Shown one piece after another: positions 7,866-16,665 of a DNA stretch of 64,000 nt. The stretch is taken from assembly GCA_003327425.1 (NCBI GenBank), contig QOQW01000017.1, forward strand, positions 83,102-147,101, read 5' to 3'. Every line of letters begins with the position of its first letter. The stretch's first letter is position 1. A model generated the notes under the pieces. The model worked only from the letters and a program-made list of their open reading frames with translations, did not search any database and was not told where the DNA came from. The stretch comes from Candidatus Ozemibacter sibiricus. Its GTDB lineage: Bacteria; Muiribacteriota; Ozemobacteria; Ozemobacterales; Ozemobacteraceae. Both the position numbers and the translations under genes were made by a program.

Positions 7866-9032
7866 ATGCGACTCGCCCGCTTCAATCTCGTTCTGCTGGC
7901 CCTTTCCCTCTTGACGCTCGGCACCGGCTGCGTCCAGGAGAAGCTGGTCATTCCGGTCGCCACCGTCACCGGCAAGATCGTGGTGCCGCCCGCCAAGGAC
8001 CCGCTCGGCGTCAAGGTCTCGGTGGCCGGCAACCCCGGCATCAGCACCTACGTCAACGAGCGCGGCGAATTCAAGCTCGAGTTCCGCACCCCCGGCCGCT
8101 ATCTGCTCGTCTGCCGCGGCCAGCAGTATGACGTCGATTTCGTCTGGGTCGATGCCGTCCTCGAAGAGACGGTCAGTGTCGGCAACGTCTACCTCAGCGA
8201 GAAGATCGTCGGCGAGGCCAAATGGATCGCCACCATCGTCGACTTCCCCGACGCCACGGGGTTCAAGGTCAAGAGCCTCGACCCCAGGTGGGCCACCGAT
8301 ACCATCCCGATGTACGACGACGGCACCCACGGCGACAAGATCGCCAACGACGGCATCTACACGACTCGCGCCCAGAACCTCTACACCGGCTCGCAGCTCT
8401 ACTCGATCATCTGGATGAAAGATACCGAGGCCAACGAAGTGAAAGACCCCCACCGCGAATTCGAGCGGAACGGCAAATCCGAGATCATCGTCCGCGAACC
8501 CGACATGAAGGTCGCCCGCGGCACCGTGACCAGCGCCCTGACCGGGGTCAACTACAGCGAGGTCGTGCTCGCCACCAAGATGGGCGCGCGCAAGATCAAC
8601 GTCGATTCGGACGGGAAGTATGCGATGCCCATGGAAGGCAACGGCAAAGAGTACCTGGTCTTCCGCAGCCCCTCCTTCCATATCCGCGCCATTCCGGTCG
8701 ATCTGACGACCATGCCCATCTATGACGTGCCGCCCGTCACGCTGGCGGCCAAGGGCGGCGGGGAAGCCAAGTTCATCCTGATCAAGAGCGACTTCCAGGA
8801 GGTGGTCAACCCCACCGTGGTGGCCGACTTCACCAACTGGCAGCCGCAGGCCCTCTACGACGATGGCACCAACGGCGACGAGGTGGCCGGCGACGGCGTC
8901 TACACCCGCCTCTTCACCCGCGTCGCTCCCGGCTACCACAAGTATGCCTTCAACATCACCGCTACCAATCAGGTGCGCGACCCCTACCAGGAATCGGGCG
9001 ATTCCCAATACTCCATCCTGCTGGTGAAGTGA
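7866..9032 (+). CDS. lipoprotein with repeated DDGT-GD-GxY modules
   Basis: 388 residues with a very strong ribosome site (AGGAGG at 7850-7855). The signal peptide ends in a lipobox (TLGTGC), so the mature protein would be lipidated at that Cys (residue 19). Residues 35-90 read like a carboxypeptidase-regulatory-like fold (VTGKIVVPPAKDPLGVKVSV). Two related modules follow, marked by MYDDGTHGDKIANDGIYT (about 155-172) and LYDDGTNGDEVAGDGVYT (about 337-354), a signature I associate with choice-of-anchor/immunoglobulin-like extracellular modules. Sandwiched between the SLH barrel and a DOMON-like protein gene (stop and next start share one base), it probably works with them at the outer membrane; substrate unknown. 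Confidence 0.75.
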   Translation: MRLARFNLVLLALSLLTLGTGCVQEKLVIPVATVTGKIVVPPAKDPLGVKVSVAGNPGISTYVNERGEFKLEFRTPGRYLLVCRGQQYDVDFVWVDAVLEETVSVGNVYLSEKIVGEAKWIATIVDFPDATGFKVKSLDPRWATDTIPMYDDGTHGDKIANDGIYTTRAQNLYTGSQLYSIIWMKDTEANEVKDPHREFERNGKSEIIVREPDMKVARGTVTSALTGVNYSEVVLATKMGARKINVDSDGKYAMPMEGNGKEYLVFRSPSFHIRAIPVDLTTMPIYDVPPVTLAAKGGGEAKFILIKSDFQEVVNPTVVADFTNWQPQALYDDGTNGDEVAGDGVYTRLFTRVAPGYHKYAFNITATNQVRDPYQESGDSQYSILLVK

Positions 9033-10453
9033 TGAGGAACCGAACTCCCGACGGCCGCCGCGCCGCCATCCGTCTGCTGCCCATCATCCTGCTGATGCTG
9101 CTGGGCGCCACCGCCGGCGCCGGGGCCGCGCCGCGGCCGCCGACCAATTTCTTCCGCGAGACCGGCGCGTTGTTCGATCAGACCGATCCGGTGGGCGACG
9201 ACAAGGGTCCGGGATTTTACCAGTATCCTCTCGACAAGCGGATCCGCCGCGGCACCTTCGATCTCAGGCGAGTCACCGTCTACGAGGAAGGGCCGGTCTA
9301 TGTCTTCACCATCCAGACCCGCGAATACCTCATGACCCATTGGCCCGACACCCAGAGAAGCGACGAGCAGGGATTCGTCGTCAACATGTTCGACCTCTAC
9401 ATCGACCTCGATGGCCGACCCCACACCGGGTACAAGGAAGCCCTGCCCGGCCGCGAGCTGGAGTTCGCCGACGACCGCGGCTGGGAGAAGGTCATCCTGG
9501 TCACCCCGCTGTCGCAATTCCGCGCCTACGACCTGCTCAAAGGCAAGACCGACGATCTCGCCTTCCAGGATCGGATCTCCGACGTCGTGCTGCCTGATTA
9601 CGTGCAGATCCAGCGCGACAAGATGGTCATCCGCATCAGCAAGAGCCTGATCGGCATGATCACGCCACAGAGCGGCTTCCAGTGCCTGGCGCTCGGCTTC
9701 GCCCGGGTCATCTCTCCCAACCGCCTGCTGAACATGGATGTCCGCGGATTCGCCACGCCGACCGATTTCGGCGGCGGCTGGGACACCTACGGCGATCCGC
9801 CCGTCATGGACCTGCTGATGCCCGAAGGCCAGGATCAATACGAGACCCTGCGGGCCTACCGCTCGCAGCCGTCGCGGTTCGACATCGTGCGGGCGAAGAT
9901 TCCCTTCCTCTACCCGAATCAGAAGGCCGCCTCGGCCATCCCCGAGGTGCCGATCCGCCCCGTCGCCGCCCCGCTTCCCCCGCCAGCGACGCTCCCAGCG
10001 CCGCCAGGGCCGGCGGCCCGTCCGGTCGCCCCGCCGCCGGCCCCCATCATCAGCGTGGAACCGGCGCCCCGACCGGCGTCCACCCAGGCCCCGGCCCGCC
10101 CGGTCCAACCCCGGCCGGCAGCGCCCCTGCGGCTGCCGGAGCCGCCGGCAGTGATCGGAGCCGCCGGCGAGGACGAGAACGACGCAGGCGACGAGAGCGT
10201 GGCCGAGGCCGGCTTCGTTCCCCTCACGCCATCCCGGTCGAAGACCACGACCGCCAAGAGTGCCGCCACGGCCGGCCAGGCCACGACAGGAACCCGGCCC
10301 GCCGCGACCGGCGCGGCCGCCCGGCCCACCGCCGGTTTCCTGCCCCTGCCCGCCAAGAAGACCTCGACCACGCCCAAGACCACGACCGCCCCCACGACGA
10401 CGGTCGCCACGGCGGGATTCGTCCCGCTGAAACCGGGAGGGAGCACCCGATGA
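9032..10453 (+). CDS. exported DOMON-like (glucodextranase C-terminal-type) protein with AGFxPL repeats
   Basis: 473 residues from the ATG at 9032 (a GTG at 9029 is an alternative). Signal peptide RRAAIRLLPIILLMLLGATAGAGA. Residues about 35-290 resemble the C-terminal binding domain of glucodextranase/DOMON-like modules (DPVGDDKGPGFYQYPLD, YVFTIQTREYL, DLYIDLDGRPHTGYKEALPG), which bind carbohydrate or haem. After that come about 170 Pro/Ala/Thr-rich residues with three copies of an AGF(V/L)PL motif (AGFVPLTPSR, AGFLPLPAKK, AGFVPLKPGG), perhaps a wall-spanning or binding tail. The start shares one base with the stop of the lipoprotein gene, so the two are coupled. Role: probable envelope binding partner. 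Confidence 0.7.
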   Translation: MRNRTPDGRRAAIRLLPIILLMLLGATAGAGAAPRPPTNFFRETGALFDQTDPVGDDKGPGFYQYPLDKRIRRGTFDLRRVTVYEEGPVYVFTIQTREYLMTHWPDTQRSDEQGFVVNMFDLYIDLDGRPHTGYKEALPGRELEFADDRGWEKVILVTPLSQFRAYDLLKGKTDDLAFQDRISDVVLPDYVQIQRDKMVIRISKSLIGMITPQSGFQCLALGFARVISPNRLLNMDVRGFATPTDFGGGWDTYGDPPVMDLLMPEGQDQYETLRAYRSQPSRFDIVRAKIPFLYPNQKAASAIPEVPIRPVAAPLPPPATLPAPPGPAARPVAPPPAPIISVEPAPRPASTQAPARPVQPRPAAPLRLPEPPAVIGAAGEDENDAGDESVAEAGFVPLTPSRSKTTTAKSAATAGQATTGTRPAATGAAARPTAGFLPLPAKKTSTTPKTTTAPTTTVATAGFVPLKPGGSTR

Positions 10454-10547
10454 GCCAACGCTTTCCCACCCCCGAGATCTTACCTTTTCTGCTCCGTATG
10501 ACGAAGGAAGGAGAGAGGGACCAGCGTCCCCGACGAGGAGGTCGCCC

Positions 10548-11534
10548 ATGAACTGTCACCGCACACACCTGAAGGTGGGAGTGTTCATCTGCATCCTGAC
10601 GCTGCTCGGCACCGTCAGCGCTTCGGCGCAGTCGGCCCGGGCGCGCGGCATGGGCGGCGCCTTCCTCGGGGTGTCCGACGACGAGACGGCCACCTTCTAC
10701 AATCCGGCCGGTCTGTCCCAGATCCAGGGCCGGGAAGCCTCCCTCCAGTCGAAGGTCAACGAACGCGACATCTACAACTGGGATTCGCTCGCCTTCACCG
10801 GCCACATCTACGAAGACAACCCCAAAGACGTCTTCTCGATCACCGACTACCTCGAACACAACGTCCTGGAAGAGCCCATCGCCCGCCGCCCCAAATACAG
10901 CTACGGCTGCGCCTACACCCAGGACTACCGTTCGACCGCGCTCGGCCGGATGGTCGGCGGCGAGTTCCTCGGCATCCAGCGCGAGACCGACAACCTGCTG
11001 CTGGCCTTCGGCACCCGCTTCCCCATCGCCCGCCGCATGCTGGCCCGCGAGCAGCTCTATGGCGGCATCAAGATCCAGTCGGCCAACGTCGATCGCAAGA
11101 TCGCCACCCTCGGCACCCACGCCAAGCGCGAGACCCAGACCCTCGGCCTCGGCCTGATGTACCACTACAACGACCGCATCACCGGCGGGCTGACCGTCGA
11201 TAACGTCCTGCAGCGCGTGCGCGGCACGGGCAGCCAGCGTGATGGCGTCACCCTCAACCTGGGCGCCGCGCTGCGCCTGACCAAAGGAGTGCTGCTCTCG
11301 GCCGACGCCACCAATGTCACCAATGCCCCGCGCTCGTCCCAGCAGCAGTGGCGCATGGGCATCGAAAAGAAGTTCATCGAGAACGACTTCACCCTGCGGA
11401 TGGGCTCCTGGAACGGCACCCTGACCCTGGGGTTCGGCATGCACCTGATCCCCACCATCCGCTTCGACTACGCCTTCTACAATGGCGACATCGTCAAGGA
11501 GCACCACCTCGGTGCCCACGTCACCTTCGACTGA
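10548..11534 (+). CDS. PorV/PorQ-like outer-membrane beta-barrel protein
   Basis: 328 residues with ribosome site GAGGAGG just upstream. Signal peptide VGVFICILTLLGTVSASAQS is followed at once by the hallmark of the UPF0164/PorV-like group: ARARGMGGAFLGVSDDETAT then FYNPAGLSQIQGRE. The rest is made of short beta strands ending DYAFYNGDIVKEHHLGAHVTFD, as in FadL-like 14-stranded barrels. Family members serve as fatty-acid-type channels or, for PorV, as shuttles in type IX secretion; no other type IX genes are visible here, so transport or assembly of neighbouring envelope proteins is the safer inference. It sits 94 bases after the DOMON-like gene and 15 before the next exported protein. Confidence 0.8.
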   Translation: MNCHRTHLKVGVFICILTLLGTVSASAQSARARGMGGAFLGVSDDETATFYNPAGLSQIQGREASLQSKVNERDIYNWDSLAFTGHIYEDNPKDVFSITDYLEHNVLEEPIARRPKYSYGCAYTQDYRSTALGRMVGGEFLGIQRETDNLLLAFGTRFPIARRMLAREQLYGGIKIQSANVDRKIATLGTHAKRETQTLGLGLMYHYNDRITGGLTVDNVLQRVRGTGSQRDGVTLNLGAALRLTKGVLLSADATNVTNAPRSSQQQWRMGIEKKFIENDFTLRMGSWNGTLTLGFGMHLIPTIRFDYAFYNGDIVKEHHLGAHVTFD

Positions 11535-11549
11535 GCCCTCCGCTCGACC

Positions 11550-12662
11550 ATGTCGCCCCGCGTCATCCTGCTGACCCTTCTCTTCGCCAGCCTGTGGACG
11601 GCGGCCGCCGGTGCGACCGACCCGGCCACAGCTGCCCGCCCCCTTCCGCCCCTGACCGAAGGACCCGGGACCGCCATTCCGGCTCCGCCCAGGGCGACCA
11701 CGGCCGGGCGCCTTCGGCACCCCGATGTCCCCACCGCCTACAGCCCGGCCGCCCTTCTGCCGGCGCCGCCCCCGGTGGATTTCGACCGGCAGATCGTCAC
11801 GGTCTGGGGCCTGGCCGGCCAGCCCTGGTCGACCGAGGCCGTCTCCTTCGAGGATGAACGGGCCCGCGCCTGGATGCACGCTTTGCATCAGGCCTACGAA
11901 GCCCTGCTCGAGATCCCCTTGATGGAAGGCATCACCGTCCGGCAGGCCCTGCAGATGAACGCCGGTCTCAAAGAACGCCTCGGCATGGTGCTGCTCTCGG
12001 CCCGCCGCACCTTCTACGAGCCCGACCAGACCGGCCTGGTGCGCTGCCGGCTGGAAGTGCCGTTCAGCGGGCCGGTCAGCCTGCGCTCGGCCCTCTACCT
12101 GGCTGCCCTGCGGCCCCAGCCGCAAGAGCCGCTGGCGCTGCTGGCCTCCTGGTCGGTCCTGGCCACGGCCACCCCGCTGCCCGATCTGGCGTCGGGGCCG
12201 GCGGTGACCCGCCTCGTGCTCGATCTGCGCCGCACCGGGTTCGAACCCTCGCTCTTCCCGCGCTTCTTCTCCGAGCACGGGCATCTGCTGTTCCAGGAAG
12301 CCCAGATTCCCGGGCCCGAACGGTTCAGCCGGCCGGCCATCCGGTTCACGCAGGACATCGCCGTCGCCACGGCCGGCAAGCCGGCCGGCGAGATCGCCTA
12401 CCTCGACGCCCGCGTCGCGCCGCTGGCGCACCGCGATGTCACGATCGCCGCGGCCGAGGAGAGCCTGTTCCTCGCCTTCTGTCGGCGTCTGGCGGCCGAG
12501 CCGCTCGGCGGCCACGAGATCCTGATCGTGCATGGCAACCGCCGCTTCGAAGGCGGCCGCCTGCCCAGGAGCGCAGCGCCCACCGGTGAAAAAGCGGCCG
12601 GCACCGGCCAGCCGGCTGGCGGCGGCCGCCCCGCCGGCGGGGGCACCCGGCCCCGCCGCTGA
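11550..12662 (+). CDS. exported protein of unknown function
   Basis: 370 residues with signal peptide VILLTLLFASLWTAAAGATD. The first 80 mature residues are Pro-rich; a folded region runs from about 78 (DRQIVTVWGLAGQPW) to 330 and includes ARAWMHALHQAYEALLEIP, a pattern reminiscent of LPP20/FlgT-like periplasmic modules (repeated alpha/beta units that process surface polymers), but this is a weak resemblance. The C-terminus is Gly/Pro/Arg-rich. It lies 15 bases after the PorV-like gene and is read together with it. No enzymatic motif recognised. Confidence 0.65.
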   Translation: MSPRVILLTLLFASLWTAAAGATDPATAARPLPPLTEGPGTAIPAPPRATTAGRLRHPDVPTAYSPAALLPAPPPVDFDRQIVTVWGLAGQPWSTEAVSFEDERARAWMHALHQAYEALLEIPLMEGITVRQALQMNAGLKERLGMVLLSARRTFYEPDQTGLVRCRLEVPFSGPVSLRSALYLAALRPQPQEPLALLASWSVLATATPLPDLASGPAVTRLVLDLRRTGFEPSLFPRFFSEHGHLLFQEAQIPGPERFSRPAIRFTQDIAVATAGKPAGEIAYLDARVAPLAHRDVTIAAAEESLFLAFCRRLAAEPLGGHEILIVHGNRRFEGGRLPRSAAPTGEKAAGTGQPAGGGRPAGGGTRPRR

Positions 12663-12712
12663 GCGCGCCGCTCTGCGTGATGATGACCACAGCCCACCGA
12701 AGGAGACAACCC

Positions 12713-13660
12713 ATGAACAACCGCCATCTCTATTTGAAGCTGGCTCTGCTGGTTCTTCTGGCGCTGGTCGCCGGGCCGGCCCTGGCCGCCACCGCCTCCA
12801 CCGGGATCGATGCCGAGCTGGCCCGTCGTCTCGATCGCCTCGAGCGCTATATCTACGGCGAGGTCCAGGGCGGCGGCGTGGCCGACCGCCTCGACCGGAT
12901 CGAGAAGGATCTGCTCGGCCGCCGCACCGGCCAGCGGCCGGCCGACAAGGCCCAGACCCTGTTCAATTTCGTATTCAAAGGCACCGGCCAATCGCCCTCG
13001 CTCGACATGAAGCTGAACGTACTCGAATGGAAGGTCTTCAACGAGACCCGCCAGGGCAAGCTGGCCGACCGCATCGCCGCCCTCGACACCTTCGTCATCG
13101 GCTCGCCATCGACCGAGCCGCTGGCCTTCCGGGTCGAGCAGCTGATCCATCTGACCATCGCCAACGGCATCATCTCGCTGCACCAGGTCCGGATCCCGGC
13201 CGGCACCGCGATCAAGGTGCGGCTGGGCAAGACGATCTCGAGCAAGGACTCGCGCCAGGGCGATACGGTGCCCATGACCGTCGTCAGCGACCTGTTCATC
13301 GACGGCAACGTGCTGGCCATCGGCAAGGGCGCCCTGCTGTCGGGCGACCTCGAGAAGGTGCAGCGCGGCCGCCGGTTCGGACGCTCGGGCTTCGTCAAGC
13401 TCGGCATCAGCGAGGTGGCCGCCATCGATGCCACGCGGGTGCCCGTCAAGATCACCGGCCTGGGCGAGGAATTCGACAAGAAGAAGCTCGGCATGGCCGC
13501 CGGCGCCTCGGCCCTCGGCTATCTGGTCATGGGCCCGGTGGGCCTCGTCGGCGGCGCCTTCGTCAAGGGCGAAGACGTCACCGTGCCCGAAGGCACCACC
13601 CTCGACCTGGTCGTCACTGCCGATACCAAGGTGCTCGGCGTGGTAATCAACCGCTCGTAA
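12713..13660 (+). CDS. exported protein with helical repeats, unknown function
   Basis: 315 residues. Start ATG 12713 is preferred because GAAGGAG lies eight bases before it; a longer frame from 12677 has no such site. Signal peptide LALLVLLALVAGPALA. Residues 25-150 contain repeated units of the type ARRLDRLERYIYGEVQGGG / ADRLDRIEKDLLGR, with Leu heptads. Residues 165-290 look beta-rich (VRIPAGTAIKVRLGKTIS, VPVKITGLGEEF) with a Gly-rich hydrophobic segment (AAGASALGYLVMGPVGLVGG) that could be membrane-associated. Last gene of the envelope cluster; a strong terminator follows. Confidence 0.65.
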   Translation: MNNRHLYLKLALLVLLALVAGPALAATASTGIDAELARRLDRLERYIYGEVQGGGVADRLDRIEKDLLGRRTGQRPADKAQTLFNFVFKGTGQSPSLDMKLNVLEWKVFNETRQGKLADRIAALDTFVIGSPSTEPLAFRVEQLIHLTIANGIISLHQVRIPAGTAIKVRLGKTISSKDSRQGDTVPMTVVSDLFIDGNVLAIGKGALLSGDLEKVQRGRRFGRSGFVKLGISEVAAIDATRVPVKITGLGEEFDKKKLGMAAGASALGYLVMGPVGLVGGAFVKGEDVTVPEGTTLDLVVTADTKVLGVVINRS

Positions 13661-13688
13661 TCCTTTTCTCTGGATTTCCCTCCTGTTC

Positions 13689-13720
13689 CGGGCCGCTTCA
13701 GCGCGGCCCGCGCTTTTTTT
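13689..13720 (+). terminator. rho-independent terminator after the envelope cluster
   Basis: CGGGCCGC (13689-13696) and GCGGCCCG (13703-13710) form an 8-bp stem with a six-base loop, followed by CGC and seven T (13714-13720). Confidence 0.85.
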
Positions 13721-13921
13721 CGCCGATCGTTGGCGTCGAGGCCACCCACCCCTGACCCTCGGATCGTCGCCGTTGGACGACCGCGCATCCGATCGGCCGA
13801 CGGAACGCTTCGTCGATGGGCTGCCCGATGTTTCCTCGGCTGGCCACGCGGGGGCCAGAGGCCCGCCGACCCGGCGCGATGGCATTTGCCCGCCGCTTGG
13901 AAATCTGGTAGAGTGGTGGTG

Positions 13922-14006
13922 TCCTGGGGGATGGAGTCCCCCGCTAACCGCTGTCATAGCTGATGACTCCTGCCGGTCGGCGCTCCCGACCTGCAGGAGT
14001 TTTTTC
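13922..14006 (+). promoter_or_regulatory. fluoride riboswitch (crcB motif) with terminator expression platform
   Basis: The sequence carries the conserved blocks of the crcB/fluoride aptamer in order: GGGGGATGG (13926-13934), a short loop, CCCCC (13938-13942), CTAACCGC (13944-13951) and AGCTGATGACTCCTGC (13958-13973). The last block overlaps the 5' arm of a rho-independent terminator: ACTCCTGC (13966-13973) pairs perfectly with GCAGGAGT (13993-14000), followed by a T run (14000-14005). Known fluoride riboswitches use this overlap so that fluoride binding prevents termination and turns expression on. A plausible promoter lies just upstream (TTGCCC about 13887-13892, TAGAGT about 13909-13914). 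The downstream gene is a HAD phosphatase. Confidence 0.9.
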
Positions 14007-14092
14007 TTCGAGCGCCGAACCGCCTCCCGCCAGGGCGACGGTTCGGGATCGGCAGACGGCTGGTCGCACGCACCGGTCACGGAGGCTGAACG

Positions 14093-14563
14093 ATGATCAC
14101 GATCGACATTCCCGGGTTCAAAACCCTGGCCCTCCAGCACCTCGTTCTGGACTACAACGGCACCCTGGCCCTCGACGGTCGGCTGCTGCCCGGCGTGGCC
14201 GACGCCCTGGCCGACCTGGCCCCCCACCTGGCGATCCACGTCCTGACCGCCGATACCTTCGGCACCGCCCGCGCCCAGTTGCAGGGGCTCGCCCTGGAGC
14301 TGACCATCCTCGAGCCCGAAGAACAGGCGCGGGCCAAACGGCAACTGGTCAGCCAGCTGGGAGCCACCACGGTGGTCGCCATCGGCAACGGCCGGAACGA
14401 TCGGCTGATGCTGGCCGAAGCCGGTCTGGGCATCGCCGTCCTCCAGGCCGAAGGCGCCGCCACCGAAGCCTGGCAGGCTGCCCACCTCGTCTGCCCCACC
14501 ATCCTGGACGCGCTGGACCTGCTGCGGCATCCCCGGCGCCTGGTGGCGACCCTCCGCGGATGA
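14093..14563 (+). CDS. HAD-superfamily phosphatase (soluble P-type-ATPase-like), fluoride-controlled
   Basis: 156 residues; ribosome site CGGAGG about eight bases before ATG 14093. HAD motifs are all present: motif I LDYNGTLALDG with nucleophile Asp20, motif II LTAD near residue 50-54, a Lys near 83, and motif IV GNGRNDRLM near 100. The DxNGT form of motif I and the small size place it with stand-alone HAD proteins resembling the P domain of P-type ATPases. The gene is the first after a fluoride riboswitch; HAD phosphatases, pyrophosphatases and enolase are known among fluoride-controlled genes, probably because fluoride inhibits phosphoryl-transfer enzymes. Substrate unknown. Confidence 0.85.
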   Translation: MITIDIPGFKTLALQHLVLDYNGTLALDGRLLPGVADALADLAPHLAIHVLTADTFGTARAQLQGLALELTILEPEEQARAKRQLVSQLGATTVVAIGNGRNDRLMLAEAGLGIAVLQAEGAATEAWQAAHLVCPTILDALDLLRHPRRLVATLRG

Positions 14564-14684
14564 GGGCCGCCTTGGTTGGTTGGTGTTCACCGTCGTGCCA
14601 CCGTTGCTCACCCCTTCCTGAACCCGACCGCCCCGCGTTTCCCCTGGTGGAGCTTCCTGAGCCGTCCATGAAAGGAGTCGTCGC

Positions 14685-16649
14685 ATGACCGCCAGCACCC
14701 CCATCCCGACCAATGGCCCCGAGAAAGATCCGATGGTGATCCTGCCACCCTTGCTGGACCAGGCCATCGCCGCGCTGACCGACTTGGACCCCGATCTGGC
14801 CGCCTACGGTCCCAAGTTCGCGGCGTTGCAGGCCCGGTGGCGGGAAGGGCGGTTCCACCTGGCCGTCCTGGGCCAGTTCAAGCGGGGCAAGAGCACTCTG
14901 CTGAACGCCCTGCTCGGCGCCGAGGTCCTGGCCACCTCGGTGGTGCCGCTGACCGCCATTCCGACCTTCCTGTCCTGGGGCGAGAAGCGCCGGGCCCGCA
15001 TCACCTTCTCCGATGACAAGCCGCCCGAAGACCGGACCTTCACCGCCGATGCCCAGCTCCACGACTTCCTCAGCACCTACGTCACCGAGGCCGGCAACCC
15101 CAAGAACCGACTCGAGGTCTCGCATGTCGAGGTCTTCCTGCCGGCCGACCTGTTGCGCAAGGGCGTGGTGCTGATCGATACCCCGGGCATCGGCTCGACC
15201 TTCCGGCACAACACCGAGGCGACCCTCAACTTCTTGACCCAATGCGACGCGGCCCTGTTCATCGTGTCGGCCGACCCCCCGGTGACCGAGGTGGAGGTCG
15301 AGTTCCTCAAGCAGGTGCGGCACAAGGTGCCCCACCTGTCCTTCGTCATGAACAAGATCGACTACCTCGACGAGACCGAACGCGCCACCGCCCTCGATTT
15401 CTTCCGCAAGGTGCTGGAAGGGCAGGGGGGCATCGCCATCGGGCCCGAGATCTTCACCGTCTCGGCCCGCCGCGGTCTGCAGGCGCGTCTGGCCGGCGAC
15501 CCCGCCGGCTGGCAGGCTAGCGGCCTGGCGCGCCTGGAAGCGCATCTGATCGACTTCCTGGCCACCGGCAAGAGCCGGACCCTGGCCCAGGCCCTTGCCC
15601 GCAAGGCCCAGACCCTGACCGACGAGGCGGTCATGTCGATCGAGGTCCGCCTGCGGGCCATGGACATCTCGATCGAAGAGCTCGAGCGCCGTCTGGCCAC
15701 CTTCGAACGCAAGCTGCAGGAGGCGGAGCAGGAACGGCTGACCTCGCAGGATCTCCTCAAAGGCGCCAATCGCCGGATGCACGAGTTCCTGGAGGAGTAT
15801 GCGGAAGAGCTGCGCCGTCGCGCGCTGGCCTACCTCGACAGCCGAGTCCGCGAGGCCATCGAACGAAGCAACGGCGACGGCATCGACGAAGACATGGTGC
15901 GCGACCTGCTGGCGCAGGTCATTCCCGGTTATTTCGAACACGAGACGGGCAAGGCGGTCAAGACGTTCGAGGCCCGCATGGCCGAAGCGCTACGCCCCTT
16001 CCAGCGCCGGACCGACGAACTGATCGGCCTGATCCGCAAGACGGCGGCCGAGCTGTTCGACATTCCCTACCGGGCGCCCGACAGCGCCGACGCCTTCAAG
16101 ATGATCGAGAAACCCTACTGGGTCACCCACAAGTGGCGGGCCGGCCTGCGTTCGCTGACCGGCAGCTTCCTCGACCATTTCACCTCGGCGGCTTCCCGCC
16201 AAGCGCGAGCCCTGGCCCGCATCGCCGAACAACTGCAGCTGCTGGTCGTCGAGAATGTCGAGAACCTGCGCTGGCCCATCTTCCAGAGCATCGACCAGAC
16301 CTTCCTGCACTTCGGCTCGACACTCGATGATCGGCTCAAGGAGACCATCGCCGCCACGCACGGCGCCATGAAGGCCACCCTCGACGTCCGCCGGACCCGC
16401 GCCAGCCAGCTGGAGCCGCTACGGCAGCGGTATGCCGAGGCCGTCCATCGCCTGGTCGAGCTGAGCGCCGCCTTCGTCACGGTGGGCGGCGCCCCCCCGC
16501 AGCCCCCCGCCGCCAGCGCCACCGGCAGTGCCAGCGGTGTCACCGGCCGCGCCTCTGCCAACGCCGGGGGCAGTGACTTGGGCCGCGCTCGCCCGGCGAA
16601 CGGAGCCGAGCCGACGGCCGCCCCGCCGACGGGGCCGGGCTCGTTCTGA
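14685..16649 (+). CDS. dynamin-family GTPase
   Basis: 654 residues; GAAAGGAG lies about eight bases before ATG 14685. GTPase motifs: G1 GQFKRGKST (63-71), G2-like Thr in the ATSVVPLTAIPT segment (83-94), G3 DTPGIG (165-170), G4 NKID (223-226). After the G domain (to about 300) the protein is almost entirely helical with coiled-coil heptads (ELERRLATFERKLQEAEQER about 330-350), as in bacterial dynamin-like proteins, which bind and remodel membranes upon GTP hydrolysis. No transmembrane segment is obvious; membrane contact would be through the helical region near 480-520. The last 60 residues are Ala/Pro/Gly-rich. It is followed after 16 bases by the MutS-like gene, so the two probably act together. 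Confidence 0.85.
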   Translation: MTASTPIPTNGPEKDPMVILPPLLDQAIAALTDLDPDLAAYGPKFAALQARWREGRFHLAVLGQFKRGKSTLLNALLGAEVLATSVVPLTAIPTFLSWGEKRRARITFSDDKPPEDRTFTADAQLHDFLSTYVTEAGNPKNRLEVSHVEVFLPADLLRKGVVLIDTPGIGSTFRHNTEATLNFLTQCDAALFIVSADPPVTEVEVEFLKQVRHKVPHLSFVMNKIDYLDETERATALDFFRKVLEGQGGIAIGPEIFTVSARRGLQARLAGDPAGWQASGLARLEAHLIDFLATGKSRTLAQALARKAQTLTDEAVMSIEVRLRAMDISIEELERRLATFERKLQEAEQERLTSQDLLKGANRRMHEFLEEYAEELRRRALAYLDSRVREAIERSNGDGIDEDMVRDLLAQVIPGYFEHETGKAVKTFEARMAEALRPFQRRTDELIGLIRKTAAELFDIPYRAPDSADAFKMIEKPYWVTHKWRAGLRSLTGSFLDHFTSAASRQARALARIAEQLQLLVVENVENLRWPIFQSIDQTFLHFGSTLDDRLKETIAATHGAMKATLDVRRTRASQLEPLRQRYAEAVHRLVELSAAFVTVGGAPPQPPAASATGSASGVTGRASANAGGSDLGRARPANGAEPTAAPPTGPGSF

Positions 16650-16665
16650 CCCGCCGCCCGCGCCG

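Noticed and set aside
7026..9008. 660-codon minus-strand frame
   Set aside because: Antisense shadow of the SLH barrel and lipoprotein genes, rich in Val/Asp/Gly strings typical of mirrored high-GC codons.
12398..14767. 789-codon minus-strand frame
   Set aside because: Shadow crossing several plus-strand genes, the terminator and the fluoride riboswitch.
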